A DNA stretch of 64,000 nucleotides from Thermomicrobium sp. CFH 73360 (GTDB lineage: Bacteria; Chloroflexota; Chloroflexia; Thermomicrobiales; Thermomicrobiaceae). Position numbers and translations under genes: made by a program. Numbering within the stretch: position 1 is the stretch's first letter; each line of letters begins with the position of its first letter. The notes beneath the pieces are model-generated. The model had not been told where the DNA came from and did no database searches. It worked only from the letters and a program-made list of their open reading frames with translations. Positions 53,525 to 63,833 of the stretch are shown here, one piece after another. The stretch spans positions 155,302 to 219,301 of the forward strand of contig NZ_JAMSLS010000005.1 of assembly GCF_023806465.1 (NCBI RefSeq), given 5' to 3'.

Positions 53525-55504
53525 TCACGAAGCACCGAGCATCTTCACGATCTGTCCTTGGAGTTGCGTCCCCTGAGTTTGCATCTCCGCAAGTATCCGT
53601 TCCAAGGTTGCGAACTGGCGCACGAGCTGCGCCTTGCGATCGTCCAACCGCTGCTGAAAGCGGTCAATTTGCTGGTCGATCGATCGCAGTTGCTGCTCAA
53701 AGGCATCGCCACGTACCCGCACCAGCCCATCGCGGCCCAAAATCCCGTTAAGGTACCGACCGAGCTGGGTCAACACGCCTTCCTGCTGCGTCACGCTGAT
53801 CTCACTCGTTGCACCAGTGAGCGTCGTCGCCGCGCTGAGGGTGAGCCCGGGCACTAACGTGGTGTTCGAACCACCAGCGGTGATGGTCCCTGTCGCGCTC
53901 CAGAGGAGCTGGTTCGCCTGATCACGGAACTCCGCCGTGAGGTTCCCGGCCCCATCCGAGGTGATGACATAGCGCCCACTCGCTGGCGGCCGTGGCGTAC
54001 CCGCGACCCGTACGATATCTCCTGGTGTCGTCAACGTTGCGCGGCTGGTTGCACCGAAGAGTTCGAACACTGCATCAGGGTTCTCTTGCAGTGCCGCGCG
54101 CAGCTTGCTCTCATCGAGCTGGAGCTGATTCGTCGTCCCCACCGCCGAGCCGACCGGCCCAAAGCTGATCCCCACATCGGCGAGCGTCCGGAATCGTCCA
54201 CCGGCGTTGATCGCTGGACTCGTTACCAGACGCCGGAGCGTCGACTCCACTGCCCTGACCGCGCTGTCACCGAGTAATGTCCCGGCTGTTTTCGTCGTCG
54301 CATCGTATGACGTCTTCTCGGCGATGAAGCTGAGCACGCTGTTAAACTGGTCGACAAAGCGCCTGACAGCCGACACGGCCCCATCGGTGTCAGGTTCGAC
54401 CGTAAAGCTATAGGGCGAGCTCATCGTTCGCGTCAGGGTCAATGTGACACCGGGAATCGCGTCGCTCACAATATTGCTTGCGCTATACTGCCAGGTTGCC
54501 CCGCCGTCGAGGCTGTAGACCGCGTTCTGGCCAAGCTGCTGCTGATTGGGATCGAGCCCCAGCGCAGTGGCCAAGTTCCCAGTGTCACTGACCGTGATCG
54601 AGAGACTCCCTGTCGTCTTCGCGGTCAGCACAACCCGATCACTCGTGGCGTCGTAGCTGGCAGTCACACCGGCATTAGAGCTGTTGATCCGGTTCACGAT
54701 GGTGCTCAACGAATCGACTGCTGGATCGTAATTGATCGCCACACCGTTAATCGTCAGCGTCCCTGCTCCACTCACTGGTGTTGCGAGCATGGCCTGGTTT
54801 AACGGCACGCTCGTCTTGACCACAGCCAAGCTGCGTGTCCCAACGATGGCATCACCTGTACGCGGTGCCCCAAGGAGCGAGGTCACTGAGAGGAAGTTTG
54901 ACGTATCGCCAAGGGCACCGAGCTGCAGTGGCCCTCCGGGGGTTGCCGCCTCAATCTTCAGCCGCAGTCGTCCATCGACCGTCACAAGACTGGCCACAAC
55001 ACCGGCGCCGCTTGCGTTTATCCGATCTACCACATCATTGAGTGTGTCGACAGCTGGATCAACGGTGATCGCCACACCATTGATGGTGAACGAGCCAGCG
55101 GTGACGCCACTGCGCAGGTTGGTGTTGTTCAGCACCGCATTGGGATCGATTTCGGCACCGATCGGCCCGGTGCTGCGTAGCGTCGTTGACGTCGCCAGCT
55201 GCTGGATCTGGATGGAATAGGTACCAGCAACTGCTCCCGGTCGTGCGCTCGCAGTGAAGGGAGCGTTGCTGTCACTCGGTCGCACCGTGAAGCCAACCAC
55301 GGTACTGCGTTGGACGAGTGAGCTGAGCGCACTCGCCAGATTCTGCAGGCGTGTGCCAAGGTCCTTCCACGCATCACGTTCCTTTTGAATCTGCTGTTTG
55401 CGTTGATTGAGCCGATTGATCGGTTGCTGCTCGACCCGCAGGAGCTTCGAAATAATGTCCTGAGTGTTTAAGCCTGAGGCCAAGCCATCAAATGTGATGC
55501 TCAT
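53525..55504 (-). CDS. fliD: Flagellar filament cap protein
   Basis: A 659-residue protein from ATG 55504. The N-terminal FDGLASGLNTQDIISKLLRVEQQPI (in parts) is the FliD hallmark, followed by a coiled segment (LNQRKQQIQKERDAW). The C-terminal domain ends with a helical stretch (QLRSIDQQIDRFQQRLDDRK, TLERILAEMQTQGTQLQGQI in parts). The central region consists of repeated Ig-like beta modules with two SGAGVVASLV/SNAGVTASYD segments. It caps the growing filament and directs flagellin assembly. Confidence 0.93.
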   Translation of the reverse strand: MSITFDGLASGLNTQDIISKLLRVEQQPINRLNQRKQQIQKERDAWKDLGTRLQNLASALSSLVQRSTVVGFTVRPSDSNAPFTASARPGAVAGTYSIQIQQLATSTTLRSTGPIGAEIDPNAVLNNTNLRSGVTAGSFTINGVAITVDPAVDTLNDVVDRINASGAGVVASLVTVDGRLRLKIEAATPGGPLQLGALGDTSNFLSVTSLLGAPRTGDAIVGTRSLAVVKTSVPLNQAMLATPVSGAGTLTINGVAINYDPAVDSLSTIVNRINSSNAGVTASYDATSDRVVLTAKTTGSLSITVSDTGNLATALGLDPNQQQLGQNAVYSLDGGATWQYSASNIVSDAIPGVTLTLTRTMSSPYSFTVEPDTDGAVSAVRRFVDQFNSVLSFIAEKTSYDATTKTAGTLLGDSAVRAVESTLRRLVTSPAINAGGRFRTLADVGISFGPVGSAVGTTNQLQLDESKLRAALQENPDAVFELFGATSRATLTTPGDIVRVAGTPRPPASGRYVITSDGAGNLTAEFRDQANQLLWSATGTITAGGSNTTLVPGLTLSAATTLTGATSEISVTQQEGVLTQLGRYLNGILGRDGLVRVRGDAFEQQLRSIDQQIDRFQQRLDDRKAQLVRQFATLERILAEMQTQGTQLQGQIVKMLGAS

Positions 55505-55553
55505 GGGAGACCCCTTCCAAACGCCGCTGATCTCGGCCGTCTTGCAAAAGCGC

Positions 55554-55919
55554 TCACTCTCCGCCCCTCTGCTCCGCAAGCTCCTGCAGCAACTCCTTCA
55601 GTCCACCCGGCGGTATCTCCCGAATGACTTCTTGTGTCTCGCGGTCGATCAATTGCACGACCCAGTTACCGATCCCTGGCCGGACGTAGTAACGCAGGTA
55701 GACGTCACGCGGTATCTTCCGTACCAGCTGGGGATCAAGACTGAGATCCACCCGATGGGCTGGAATCAAGTCACGCTTCTCCTCCTCGCCACGACGAGCC
55801 ACACCGGTCGGCGGCGGGCTTGGCTCTACCGGCTTCACCGGCTGCAGCGAGCTGCTCCCTTCGACCGCGCCTGGTTCATTCGGGCCTACTGGTGGGACCG
55901 GTGTGATCGGCGGGTTCAT
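55554..55919 (-). CDS. flaG: FlaG-family flagellar protein
   Basis: A 121-residue protein with a Pro-rich N-terminal half and the FlaG core near the end: VVQLIDRETQEVIREIPPGGLKELLQELA (in parts). FlaG affects filament length in other bacteria. It is the first gene after a sigma-28-like promoter and precedes fliD by 49 bases. Confidence 0.88.
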   Translation of the reverse strand: MNPPITPVPPVGPNEPGAVEGSSSLQPVKPVEPSPPPTGVARRGEEEKRDLIPAHRVDLSLDPQLVRKIPRDVYLRYYVRPGIGNWVVQLIDRETQEVIREIPPGGLKELLQELAEQRGGE

Positions 55920-55978
55920 CGCGCTCCCTCTCGCGATTGGTCAAAGTATCCCTGCGACCGTTCCTTCCTACTCCGGGA

Positions 55979-56006
55979 TATTCGGCAGGGATGCTGCCCA
56001 GCTTTA
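55979..56006 (-). promoter_or_regulatory. Sigma-28 (FliA)-like promoter upstream of flaG
   Basis: On the minus strand TAAAG begins at 56006 and GCCGAATA ends at 55979, with 16 bases between TAAA and GCCG. The consensus is TAAA-N15-GCCGATAA; six of eight bases of the -10 match. It is about 60 bases upstream of the flaG start. Confidence 0.5.
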
Positions 56007-56111
56007 GGGGAACTTGCCTCAGCGGGCACGCTTGTGTGCTTGTGCGCTATTGCCAAAAACAGTCGCCCGCGCTGCTCCTCTCGCCCAGCTCTCCTCACGC
56101 CCAACCAAGCC

Positions 56112-56152
56112 AGAGGGCACAGGAGACGACTGATGTGCCTCCTGTGCCCTCT
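56112..56152 (-). terminator. Hairpin after the first MCP gene
   Basis: AGAGGGCACAGGAG (56112-56125) and CTCCTGTGCCCTCT (56139-56152) are perfect 14-bp complements with a 13-base loop. It lies 29 bases after the MCP stop on the minus strand. The following T-content is modest. Confidence 0.6.
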
Positions 56153-56180
56153 CTTGGCACGAGTCGGTGCCTGCGGAGCG

Positions 56181-58289
56181 TCACACTCCGCGGTCAACCA
56201 CCACGAGTTCCCGGTGTCCGTTTGTGCCTTCTCCCACGCCCACCGCCGGCCAGTGGGCTTCTTCGTCTACCTTAGTCTCTCTCCCCAGCTCAAAGCGGGC
56301 CAGCACCCGGCGCAAGTCGCGCGCCACTTGGTCCAGATCGCCCGCCGAGGCACTGACCTCACTGACCTGCGCGGTGAGTTCTTCCGCTGCCGCCGCAACT
56401 TCTTGCACCGCTGCGGTGTTCCCCTCCACCAGTGTGACGACCTGCTGCACGTCCTGCCGCATCCGACCAATCGTAGAGGCGAGTTCCGCAGCTGCTGCAC
56501 TGTTCTCCTCAGCAATCGCTGCCGTCTCTTCCATTAGCGTCTTCAACTCGCGACTTTCTCGGCCAATCGCCTCCGCGGCGACAAGTACGGTGCGGCTCTG
56601 CGTCTCCACCTCCTGCGCTGAGCCCGCGAAGGCCTCGAACGCCTCGCGCAGCAAGCCTGCTCGCTCGCTCACCGCCTCGACCTGTTGTGCACTGGCGGTC
56701 ATCGCATGCACGGCACGCTCCACCAGCTGCTGCACGTTTCCGATCAGTTCGGCAATCTGTCGCGTCGCCTCCGCCGAACGCTCAGCAAGCTTCCGCACCT
56801 CTTCTGCGACCACCGCAAACCCCTTGCCTGCCTCGCCGGCACGGGCCGCCTCGATCGCTGCGTTCAGCGCCAAGAGGTTCGTCTGCTCGGCAATCCCCTC
56901 AATCGTTTCCACAATCTGTCCAATCTGTCGCGAGCGTTCGCCCAGTTCGCTCACCGTACGCGCCGCGTCAGTCACCCGTTCCTGTGCGCCCATCACGTCC
57001 CGGAGCGTCCGCTCGACTGTCTCCCGACCAGCCTCCGCTCGTCCGGCATTCGCCTGTGCGGTCGTCAGACCAGCACGTGCCAATTCCTCCACTCCACTCA
57101 CGCGCTCACTCACCCGCTGCGCGACTTCCACTGCGCGCTGTAACGCACTACCCTGCTCCTGAGCTGCTTTCGCCACTGCTGCGACTGTCTCGGCCACCTC
57201 TTCCAGTGCGTGAGCAAGTTGCGTCACGCGCGCCGACTGCTCACCCGATCCGGCAGCAACCGCACGGGCTGCATCAGCAGCCTGCACAGTCGCGTGCTCG
57301 ATATGGGTTGCCTGCTCGCGCAGAGCTCCCGCCGCCTGCGCCACACGTTCTCCGAGCGCACGCACCTCACCGAGTGTCGCCCGCAATGCCTGCGTCAGTT
57401 GCTGGAACGCCGTACCAAGTGCGTCACGCTCATGCACGAGACCGACCTCGGTCCCCAGCTGTCCGCGGCCGACCCGTACTGCCTGCTCGGTTACCTCCGT
57501 GATCCGCGCAGCCATTTGCCGGAACTGCCTCACGAGCCGTCCCAGATCATCTTGTGCAGCATACTGCGGCAGTTGCAGCCCCTCTACTCGACCGGCTGCA
57601 ATCGCCTCTGCTGCGTCAGCTAATAGACGCAATGGACGAGCAATCTGCCGGCTTACAAGCCACGAGAGCACGGTACCCACGGCGAGTGCCACCCCGAGGA
57701 GCGTCCACATCAGGAGCGAGCGCTGCAGGCTGAGTTCCACGAGGATCGCCCCATGCTCTGCAATGGCTGGGCTGTAGATCTCGTCCTGCAAGGCGTTCAG
57801 TGCCTCACGCATTGGCACAAAGTGCGCCCGTACCACAGGGAGCACGGTGAGCGCCTGTTCGGTGTTCCCCGCTGCACTTGCTGCGGCCACCTGCTCAGCT
57901 GCTGCGAGCCATGCCGCCCGCTCTCGTTCGTAGATCTCCCACTGTGCTCGCTCCGCGTCGCTGCCTGCCACGAGCGCCTTATACTGCTCCCAACGCTCGC
58001 CTGTCTGCTGCGCGTTCTCACGAAAGTCGGCCAGCTGCTCTTCACGCTCTTGCGGATCGCTCGTCAGCAAACTCCGCTCCAGCGCATACTGGGCCTGATA
58101 CGCGTCGCGGTCGATGTTCAGCAAGAGTTCAATTGCGGGCACCTCATGTTGGAGGACACCACGTGCTTGGCGAGTGATGGACGAGAGACTTAATGAACCG
58201 AGCAGGATCCCTAAAGCACCCATCCCGAGCACTGTCATCACGAGTAAACGCAAGCGCCAGCTCAATGTCACTTGTCCTCTGACCGTCAT
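56181..58289 (-). CDS. Methyl-accepting chemotaxis protein 1
   Basis: A 702-residue receptor from ATG 58289 after GAGGAG. Transmembrane helices at about 12-35 and 190-210 flank a four-helix-bundle-type sensor domain ([20 protein letters not shown]). A HAMP segment follows ([21 protein letters not shown]). The signalling domain has the conserved hairpin tip [22 protein letters not shown] and [20 protein letters not shown]. No CheR pentapeptide is seen at the C-terminus. It transmits stimuli to the CheA encoded upstream. Confidence 0.93.
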   Translation of the reverse strand: MTVRGQVTLSWRLRLLVMTVLGMGALGILLGSLSLSSITRQARGVLQHEVPAIELLLNIDRDAYQAQYALERSLLTSDPQEREEQLADFRENAQQTGERWEQYKALVAGSDAERAQWEIYERERAAWLAAAEQVAAASAAGNTEQALTVLPVVRAHFVPMREALNALQDEIYSPAIAEHGAILVELSLQRSLLMWTLLGVALAVGTVLSWLVSRQIARPLRLLADAAEAIAAGRVEGLQLPQYAAQDDLGRLVRQFRQMAARITEVTEQAVRVGRGQLGTEVGLVHERDALGTAFQQLTQALRATLGEVRALGERVAQAAGALREQATHIEHATVQAADAARAVAAGSGEQSARVTQLAHALEEVAETVAAVAKAAQEQGSALQRAVEVAQRVSERVSGVEELARAGLTTAQANAGRAEAGRETVERTLRDVMGAQERVTDAARTVSELGERSRQIGQIVETIEGIAEQTNLLALNAAIEAARAGEAGKGFAVVAEEVRKLAERSAEATRQIAELIGNVQQLVERAVHAMTASAQQVEAVSERAGLLREAFEAFAGSAQEVETQSRTVLVAAEAIGRESRELKTLMEETAAIAEENSAAAAELASTIGRMRQDVQQVVTLVEGNTAAVQEVAAAAEELTAQVSEVSASAGDLDQVARDLRRVLARFELGRETKVDEEAHWPAVGVGEGTNGHRELVVVDRGV

Positions 58290-58517
58290 CTCGTTCACTC
58301 CTCTCCCTTCCTCTGTTGTGCAGCGCTGCAAAACCTCTTATTTCCTCACTACTCGGCACGATCAGGTACCCCGAGCTCAAACGCCGCCTTCGCCCGCACT
58401 TTCGCGCAAGCTCCCCCGAGGCCGAGCGCCAAGCACCCGCCGACCCGATTCCGAGCAATCTCGGCAGTACCCCTTTTTGCGTAGCAGGACCACAGCGGTG
58501 CTACTGCGTGGAGAGAG

Positions 58518-60506
58518 TCAGACACGAGAAACTGTGGCCAGCATCCTATCCTGGACTTCACCACAAGCCTCCTCGACCGACGACTCCAGCCAACCGTCGG
58601 ACGGGAGAACACGGAAGCGTCGTGAGATCCGGGTAAGTTCCGAGGCCAAGCGACCGAGTTCCGCGGCACTCTGCCAGATCGCCTCACTCTCGTCTGAGAC
58701 TTCTTGCGTCGACTGCACCACATGCTCGACGGTTTGCGTGTTGTCCTTAGCCAAACGAGCGATCTCCTCCACCGCCGCTTGTCCTGCGACGACCAGCTGC
58801 GCCAGCTGCCGTGCCTCCTCCGCATTCCGAAGTGCAAGCTCAGCAGCACGCTCAATCTCAGTACCCAATGCCTGGCTCGCGCGGAGCATCTCCATGATTG
58901 CTCGTTGCAGCTGCTCATTGTCATGCATGATCCTTTCAGCCATTCGCCCAATCGCGTCAAAGGCCTGCTCAGCGTTGATCACTGCTCGATGTCCGACGGC
59001 TACCCCTTCCCAAGAAGCACTGATGGCTGCTCTGACCTGCTCGAGCGCTTGATCGATTGCTGTTGCGAGCTCACGCACTTGATGCACCGCAGCTGAAGAC
59101 TGCTCCGCAAGTTTGCGCACCTCCTCTGCGACAACGCTAAAGCCCTTTCCAGCACCTTGTTCAGCCCGTGCCGCCTCGATCGTCGCGTTCAGAGCCAGGA
59201 AGGCCGTCTGCCTCGCAAGACCACTAATCGCGTCGACAATGTGGTTGATCTGACGAGCGGAGAGACTTAATGTCTCCACGACTGTGAGTGTCCTCTCGAC
59301 CTGCTCACGCACCCGATTCATCTCCAAACGAGCGTGGGACACAACGTGGACACCGTACTCCGACTCTCGACGGTTCTGCTGCGCTGCTTCCTCCACAGCA
59401 CTCGCCAGTTCCCGCGCTGTCACCCCGCGCTCAAGCACCCAGCGGAAATGCTTCGCCACCCGCTGAAGAGCCTCTTCCTGTTCCGCTGCCGCCTGCTGCA
59501 CCACAGTTGTCGTGTCACTCGTCCGCGCCACGAACCCAGCAACAACCTGTCCCTGCGTCGCCTGACGCTCAGAAGCCCCAGCGATCTGCTGCATCCCCAC
59601 CGAGACCACGCTGACCCGGTCGCGGATACGGCGTGCGATCGCCTCATTCCGTCGTCCTGCATCCTCTACTCCTTCGGCCACACGCTGCACGTCGCTGATC
59701 AGCCGACTGAGCTGCCGCAACGCCTTCTGAAACGTCACACTGAGCTCTGCCAGCCGGTCGAGCATCCCATCGAAGGCCTGTGCCATCCGGCCGATTTCAT
59801 CAGAGCCGTGCACTTGCAACCGCTCCCCAGACACGCGAAAGTGCGCCGTGAAATCACCTTGTGCCAGACGCTTGAGCGCTGCTTCTAGCTCCGGAAGCAC
59901 TTGGCTCGCCAGTCTTCGGCTGGCACTCTCCACTCGCGTCATCGTCCGCAGTGCTGGTCGAAGTACGAGTGGCCACGAAAGGAGCAGCAGCACCGCGACC
60001 AAAGCGCAGGCCATTGCCATGCCCTGCAGAACTCGCAGATGTCGCTGTACCAGTGTTTGCTGATCAAGCAGCTCCCTAGACGTTGCCGCGCGCAGCGACT
60101 CCAGCGCTTGGAGGGCACGACGATGCTCCTCAACTCCCACTTCGCTCTGCAAAGTCGCGGTTCGAGCAAGATACGCTTTCAGAATCGCTTCGAACTCACC
60201 TTCCTCCCCCTGCCCGCTGGAGCTGCCGGAACCACCGACCAGCGTCAACACCTCCCGGAGCGCTGCACGAACCTGGCTCACGGGGTCAGTGAAAGGTTCG
60301 TGAGTCGTCTCAGCGGACAGTGCACGGATAGCTGCCTCTGCTTCCGTGAGAGCAGCAAGAAGTTCACCCTGTTTTTGCGCATCAGCCAGACGTCGCTGGA
60401 GTGAATCGAGCCAGAGTGCGCCAAGCGAACCGAGACTGAGAAATATCGCTGCCGACCCGATAACAATGACGAGTAATGTGCGCCGAAATCCGATCCACAT
60501 TCCCAA
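58518..60506 (-). CDS. Methyl-accepting chemotaxis protein 2
   Basis: A 662-residue receptor. The TTG at 60506 is favoured by the spacing to GGAGGGG; an ATG at 60500 is the alternative. Two transmembrane helices (about 7-30 and 155-178) flank a ligand region of about 125 residues. After a HAMP-like region ([20 protein letters not shown]) the signalling domain has [23 protein letters not shown] in parts and [21 protein letters not shown]. One residue (Q in AEQGAG) differs from the usual tip. No CheR-binding tail. Confidence 0.92.
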   Translation of the reverse strand: MGMWIGFRRTLLVIVIGSAAIFLSLGSLGALWLDSLQRRLADAQKQGELLAALTEAEAAIRALSAETTHEPFTDPVSQVRAALREVLTLVGGSGSSSGQGEEGEFEAILKAYLARTATLQSEVGVEEHRRALQALESLRAATSRELLDQQTLVQRHLRVLQGMAMACALVAVLLLLSWPLVLRPALRTMTRVESASRRLASQVLPELEAALKRLAQGDFTAHFRVSGERLQVHGSDEIGRMAQAFDGMLDRLAELSVTFQKALRQLSRLISDVQRVAEGVEDAGRRNEAIARRIRDRVSVVSVGMQQIAGASERQATQGQVVAGFVARTSDTTTVVQQAAAEQEEALQRVAKHFRWVLERGVTARELASAVEEAAQQNRRESEYGVHVVSHARLEMNRVREQVERTLTVVETLSLSARQINHIVDAISGLARQTAFLALNATIEAARAEQGAGKGFSVVAEEVRKLAEQSSAAVHQVRELATAIDQALEQVRAAISASWEGVAVGHRAVINAEQAFDAIGRMAERIMHDNEQLQRAIMEMLRASQALGTEIERAAELALRNAEEARQLAQLVVAGQAAVEEIARLAKDNTQTVEHVVQSTQEVSDESEAIWQSAAELGRLASELTRISRRFRVLPSDGWLESSVEEACGEVQDRMLATVSRV

Positions 60507-60538
60507 GACACCCCTCCATGCCTACACCACAGTAAGAA

Positions 60539-60546
60539 CTATCGGC
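60539..60546 (-). promoter_or_regulatory. Possible sigma-28 -10 element before MCP 2
   Basis: GCCGATAG on the minus strand matches seven of eight bases of the FliA -10 (GCCGATAA) and lies 33 bases upstream of the MCP start. The -35 region shows only TTAG instead of TAAA, so the site is tentative. Confidence 0.35.
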
Positions 60547-60552
60547 TAGCCC

Positions 60553-60577
60553 GAGCCAGCGCTAAAGGGGCTGGCTC
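60553..60577 (-). terminator. Possible hairpin between cheA and MCP 2
   Basis: GAGCCAGC (60553-60560) and GCTGGCTC (60570-60577) are complementary with a nine-base loop; outer bases add pairs with a bulge. It lies between the two genes and overlaps the region just before the sigma-28-like element. Confidence 0.35.
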
Positions 60578-60747
60578 TCGGCTCAGCGCATTGCTGCGAT
60601 CACTGCAGCCTGCTTCTCGGCTCGAGCGAGCACGGACAGGGCATCAGCAGAGGGGAGAAACACGAGCATACCGAGCAACGACGTGATGCAGGGTACCCGA
60701 TCCTCGGATACCCCGCTGTCGCATTCTCGATCTGGCCTGGGATCTAT

Positions 60748-63700
60748 CTACCCTCGCCGCCCCAGGCAGACGCTCGCCAGCTTCTCCAGTTCAACCACCT
60801 GCAAGAGGCAATCCGGCAAGGTCGCCACTGAGGGAACAAGTTCGGCCAGGGCACCGAGGTTCCCCGTCGGTTCCCGCAGCTCACTTGCTGGGACGCGAAT
60901 GGTGCCACGAATACTCTCGCCGCGCAGCACCATCGGCCCAAGACTCGTCAGCGTGACGACGTCGACCGCCTCACCGTTTGCCCGCACCGGTCGTCGGAGG
61001 ACTCCACCGAGATCGAAGACCGGCACAATCTCGCCGCGGATGTTTGCCAGCCCCAGGAACCCTGCGTCCTCGAGTGGTGTCGGCGTGACCCCATCCAGCG
61101 TCGTGATCTCCCGCACCCGGTCGATCGGCACCCCGTAGACCTCCGGGCCAAGATTGACAGCAAGCACGTGGACCGTCTCATCCTCCGCTGCCCGTTGCTC
61201 TACCCCATCCGGGTGGGACTCCTCGTCGTGGACGACCAACTGTCGGAACTCCTCCAAGAGTTCGCTCTGCTCCAGATCATCAAACTTTCCAAAGACGGCA
61301 TTGGCTCCGGCTGCCAGCAACCGACGTTGAAGCTCTGGGCCAGTCGCCTGGTCAGAGAGCAACTGGGAAAGGACAACGATCGGCACGTCCGACCGCACTG
61401 CGGTCTCACCAGCACGCACTGCCTGGATCAGGTCGAGCCCGCTCTTGCCCGGCAGCATGTAGTCGCTGATGATCAGCGCCACATCAGGCACCCGGGCAAG
61501 GAGGACGAGCGCCTCCTCGACACTCCCAACTGCGCTGACATCGTAGCCGACCCGCTTGAGCACGGCCTCCAGTGCATCGCGGTAGAAAACGCTGTCCTCC
61601 ACGATCAGCGCCTTCTTGCCCCGCACCGACCGCGCCTCCTGCTTCACCTCGTAGAGTCGCCGCAGTTCCCCGTGCACTACAGTTGGCACGTCGACCATAA
61701 GGTAGACTCCGTCCGAGAGGTTCAGCAGACCGGCTACCCCGTGGCGATCCGACGGCTCCGGTTCCACCCCAACCCGTCCGATCCGCACCACCTGTGACGC
61801 CACAAAGCCACACTCGAAGTTGTCCGCCCGGAGCAGCACCGCGATCCCACCGCTTTCCATGCCTCCAGCGCCCATCTTTAGGGCCCGGTCGAGGTCAATC
61901 AGTGGAATCAGCGCCTCCTCGGTTCGGTAATAGACTCGTTCGCCAAAGATGGCGAGCTCCTCCGGGGTAAAGCGCACAATGCGCGAGACGAGCCGCACTG
62001 GGAGGGCATAGCGATGCTCCGTATACCCCTTAAGCAGGACAAGTCGTTCGCCCAGGTCATCCTCCGCCGCATGATGCTCGTGCACCAACCCGATCTGCAT
62101 CTGTTCGGTCTGAATCCTGGCCATCGCGAGTCCAGCCTCAGCGAGGATCTTGTCCGGTTCCAAGATCAAGACGATCTCCCCAGTGCCGAGGGTTGCCAGC
62201 CCACTCACGCTCTCAACCCCGCGTAGGAGGTTCCCCACAGGCTTCACGATCAGTTCCTCGAACCGGGCAATCCCGTCGCAGAGGAGCCCGGCAAGCGTCC
62301 CCTCACCGCGGAGCACCAGGACGTAATGCTTCCCCGTCTGTCTCTTCGCACCGTCATCCCGCTCTGGCCAGCTAGACAAGGTAAACAGCGGCACCAGCTG
62401 ATCGCGCAAGCGGAAAACATCTTGCTCACCATAGTGCTCGATCTGCCGATCAGTGATCAGCACGATCTCCTGGACGACGTTGTACGGGATACCCAGGAGA
62501 TACCCGCGTGCTGTGAAGACCAGCGTGTTCATCACCGAGACCGAGGTCGGCACGACGAGTCGGATCGTCGTCCCTTGCCCAGGCACTGACGAGATTGTGA
62601 GATTGCCCCCCAGCTCCTGCATCCGCACGGCGACAACGTCCAGCCCCACGCCACGGCCAGAGAGCTCCGTGGCCTGATCGCGGGTGGAGAAGCCCGGGCG
62701 TAGCAGCAGGGCATTGAGCTCAGCCTCACTCAAGGTGGCCGCCTCGCGAGCACTGACAAACCCCCGCTCGACCGCCTTCTGGCGCACCGCCTCGTAGTCA
62801 ATTCCCTTGCCGTCGTCGCTCACCTCGATGACCAGGTTCGACCCCTCGCGGCTCGCCCGGAGCGTAATCCGCCCGCGTGACGGCTTACCGAAGGCAATAC
62901 GTCGTTCCGGCGACTCGATCCCATGGTCGACCGCATTGCGCAGGAGATGCACCAAAGGATCACGCAGCTCTTGTAAGATCCGCCGGTCAACCTCCAACCG
63001 ACCGCCGTCGATCACGAGGTCGACCTCCTTGCCTGCCACCCGTGCAGCATCGCGCACCACCCGCGGCATCTGCGCGAAGAGCGAGGAGATCGGCTGCAGT
63101 CTGGTGAGCGCGGCAATATCTTGGAGTTCGGACACCATCACCGAGAGCTTCTTCGACGCACCGACCAGTTCTCCGTCCTGGAGATTGGCCGCCAGCGCTG
63201 TGATCCGGTTGCGAGTGACGAGCATCTCTTCGGCCAGTCGTCCAAGCCGATCGAGCACGTGCACTGGCACCCGTACCGTGGAACTCGCCAACTCGGCATC
63301 CGCCGTGCGGCTCTCCTCGCCGCGTCCTTCGCCGTCCACCTGGCTGGCCTGGCCTGTGCTACCAGTCTGCGACTCGCTGGTTGTTGCCGCTGTGGGGTGC
63401 TCCGTCGCCACCGTAGCCGCACGCTGCAACCGCTCGGTCAGCGTCCCCAGCCCTGAAGGTGGTTCCCCCTGTCCCGCCAGATGGGCCAAGTAAGCACGCG
63501 TCTGCGAGACCGTTTGCAGGAGGAGATCGACGTGGTCTGGCTGCACTGGGGCTCCCTTGCGCAGAACATCAGCAAGATGCTCTGCCGCGTGCACCAGCGC
63601 TACCAGATCGCTCAGATTAAGGTAGCCAGCGCTCCCCTTGGTCGAGTGCAAGTGGCGGAACACCTCGTTGAGCAGCCGCTCCTTCTCCGCTGGCGTTTCG

Positions 63701-63795
63701 GCCCGCTCCAGTTCCACCAACGCTGGCTCAATGAGCTCCAGCCGTTCACGTGTCTCTTCTATGAACATTTCGATGAGTTCACGGTCCTCACCCAT
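60748..63795 (-). CDS. cheA: Chemotaxis histidine kinase CheA hybrid with CheW-like modules and receiver
   Basis: A 1015-residue protein. Residues about 1-105 are an Hpt domain with phospho-His H50 in HLHSTKGSAGYL. After a linker, the dimerisation helix (VLDRLGRLAEEMLVTRNRI) leads to an ATPase domain with LLRNAVDHGIE, VSDDGKGID and SGRGVGLDVVAVRMQEL. A CheW-like domain follows (TLVFTARGYLLGIPYNVVQEIV in parts), then a second, more diverged one (YALPVRLVSRIVRFTPEELA), then a receiver (KALIVEDSVFYRDALEAVL, phospho-acceptor D in ISDYMLPGKSG) and a third CheW-like domain (VYGVPIDRVREITTL, GLANIRGEIVPVFDLGGVL). No CheY-binding P2 domain is obvious. It couples receptors to response regulators. Downstream are two MCP genes. 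Confidence 0.9.
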   Translation of the reverse strand: MGEDRELIEMFIEETRERLELIEPALVELERAETPAEKERLLNEVFRHLHSTKGSAGYLNLSDLVALVHAAEHLADVLRKGAPVQPDHVDLLLQTVSQTRAYLAHLAGQGEPPSGLGTLTERLQRAATVATEHPTAATTSESQTGSTGQASQVDGEGRGEESRTADAELASSTVRVPVHVLDRLGRLAEEMLVTRNRITALAANLQDGELVGASKKLSVMVSELQDIAALTRLQPISSLFAQMPRVVRDAARVAGKEVDLVIDGGRLEVDRRILQELRDPLVHLLRNAVDHGIESPERRIAFGKPSRGRITLRASREGSNLVIEVSDDGKGIDYEAVRQKAVERGFVSAREAATLSEAELNALLLRPGFSTRDQATELSGRGVGLDVVAVRMQELGGNLTISSVPGQGTTIRLVVPTSVSVMNTLVFTARGYLLGIPYNVVQEIVLITDRQIEHYGEQDVFRLRDQLVPLFTLSSWPERDDGAKRQTGKHYVLVLRGEGTLAGLLCDGIARFEELIVKPVGNLLRGVESVSGLATLGTGEIVLILEPDKILAEAGLAMARIQTEQMQIGLVHEHHAAEDDLGERLVLLKGYTEHRYALPVRLVSRIVRFTPEELAIFGERVYYRTEEALIPLIDLDRALKMGAGGMESGGIAVLLRADNFECGFVASQVVRIGRVGVEPEPSDRHGVAGLLNLSDGVYLMVDVPTVVHGELRRLYEVKQEARSVRGKKALIVEDSVFYRDALEAVLKRVGYDVSAVGSVEEALVLLARVPDVALIISDYMLPGKSGLDLIQAVRAGETAVRSDVPIVVLSQLLSDQATGPELQRRLLAAGANAVFGKFDDLEQSELLEEFRQLVVHDEESHPDGVEQRAAEDETVHVLAVNLGPEVYGVPIDRVREITTLDGVTPTPLEDAGFLGLANIRGEIVPVFDLGGVLRRPVRANGEAVDVVTLTSLGPMVLRGESIRGTIRVPASELREPTGNLGALAELVPSVATLPDCLLQVVELEKLASVCLGRRG

Positions 63796-63833
63796 GGCCG
63801 TCGTCCCTCCTCTGCCCTAGGCGCGCATCGATC

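Noticed and set aside
54732..55220. Plus-strand ORFs inside fliD
   Set aside because: They are the complementary frames of a repetitive Ala/Thr/Val-rich coding region.
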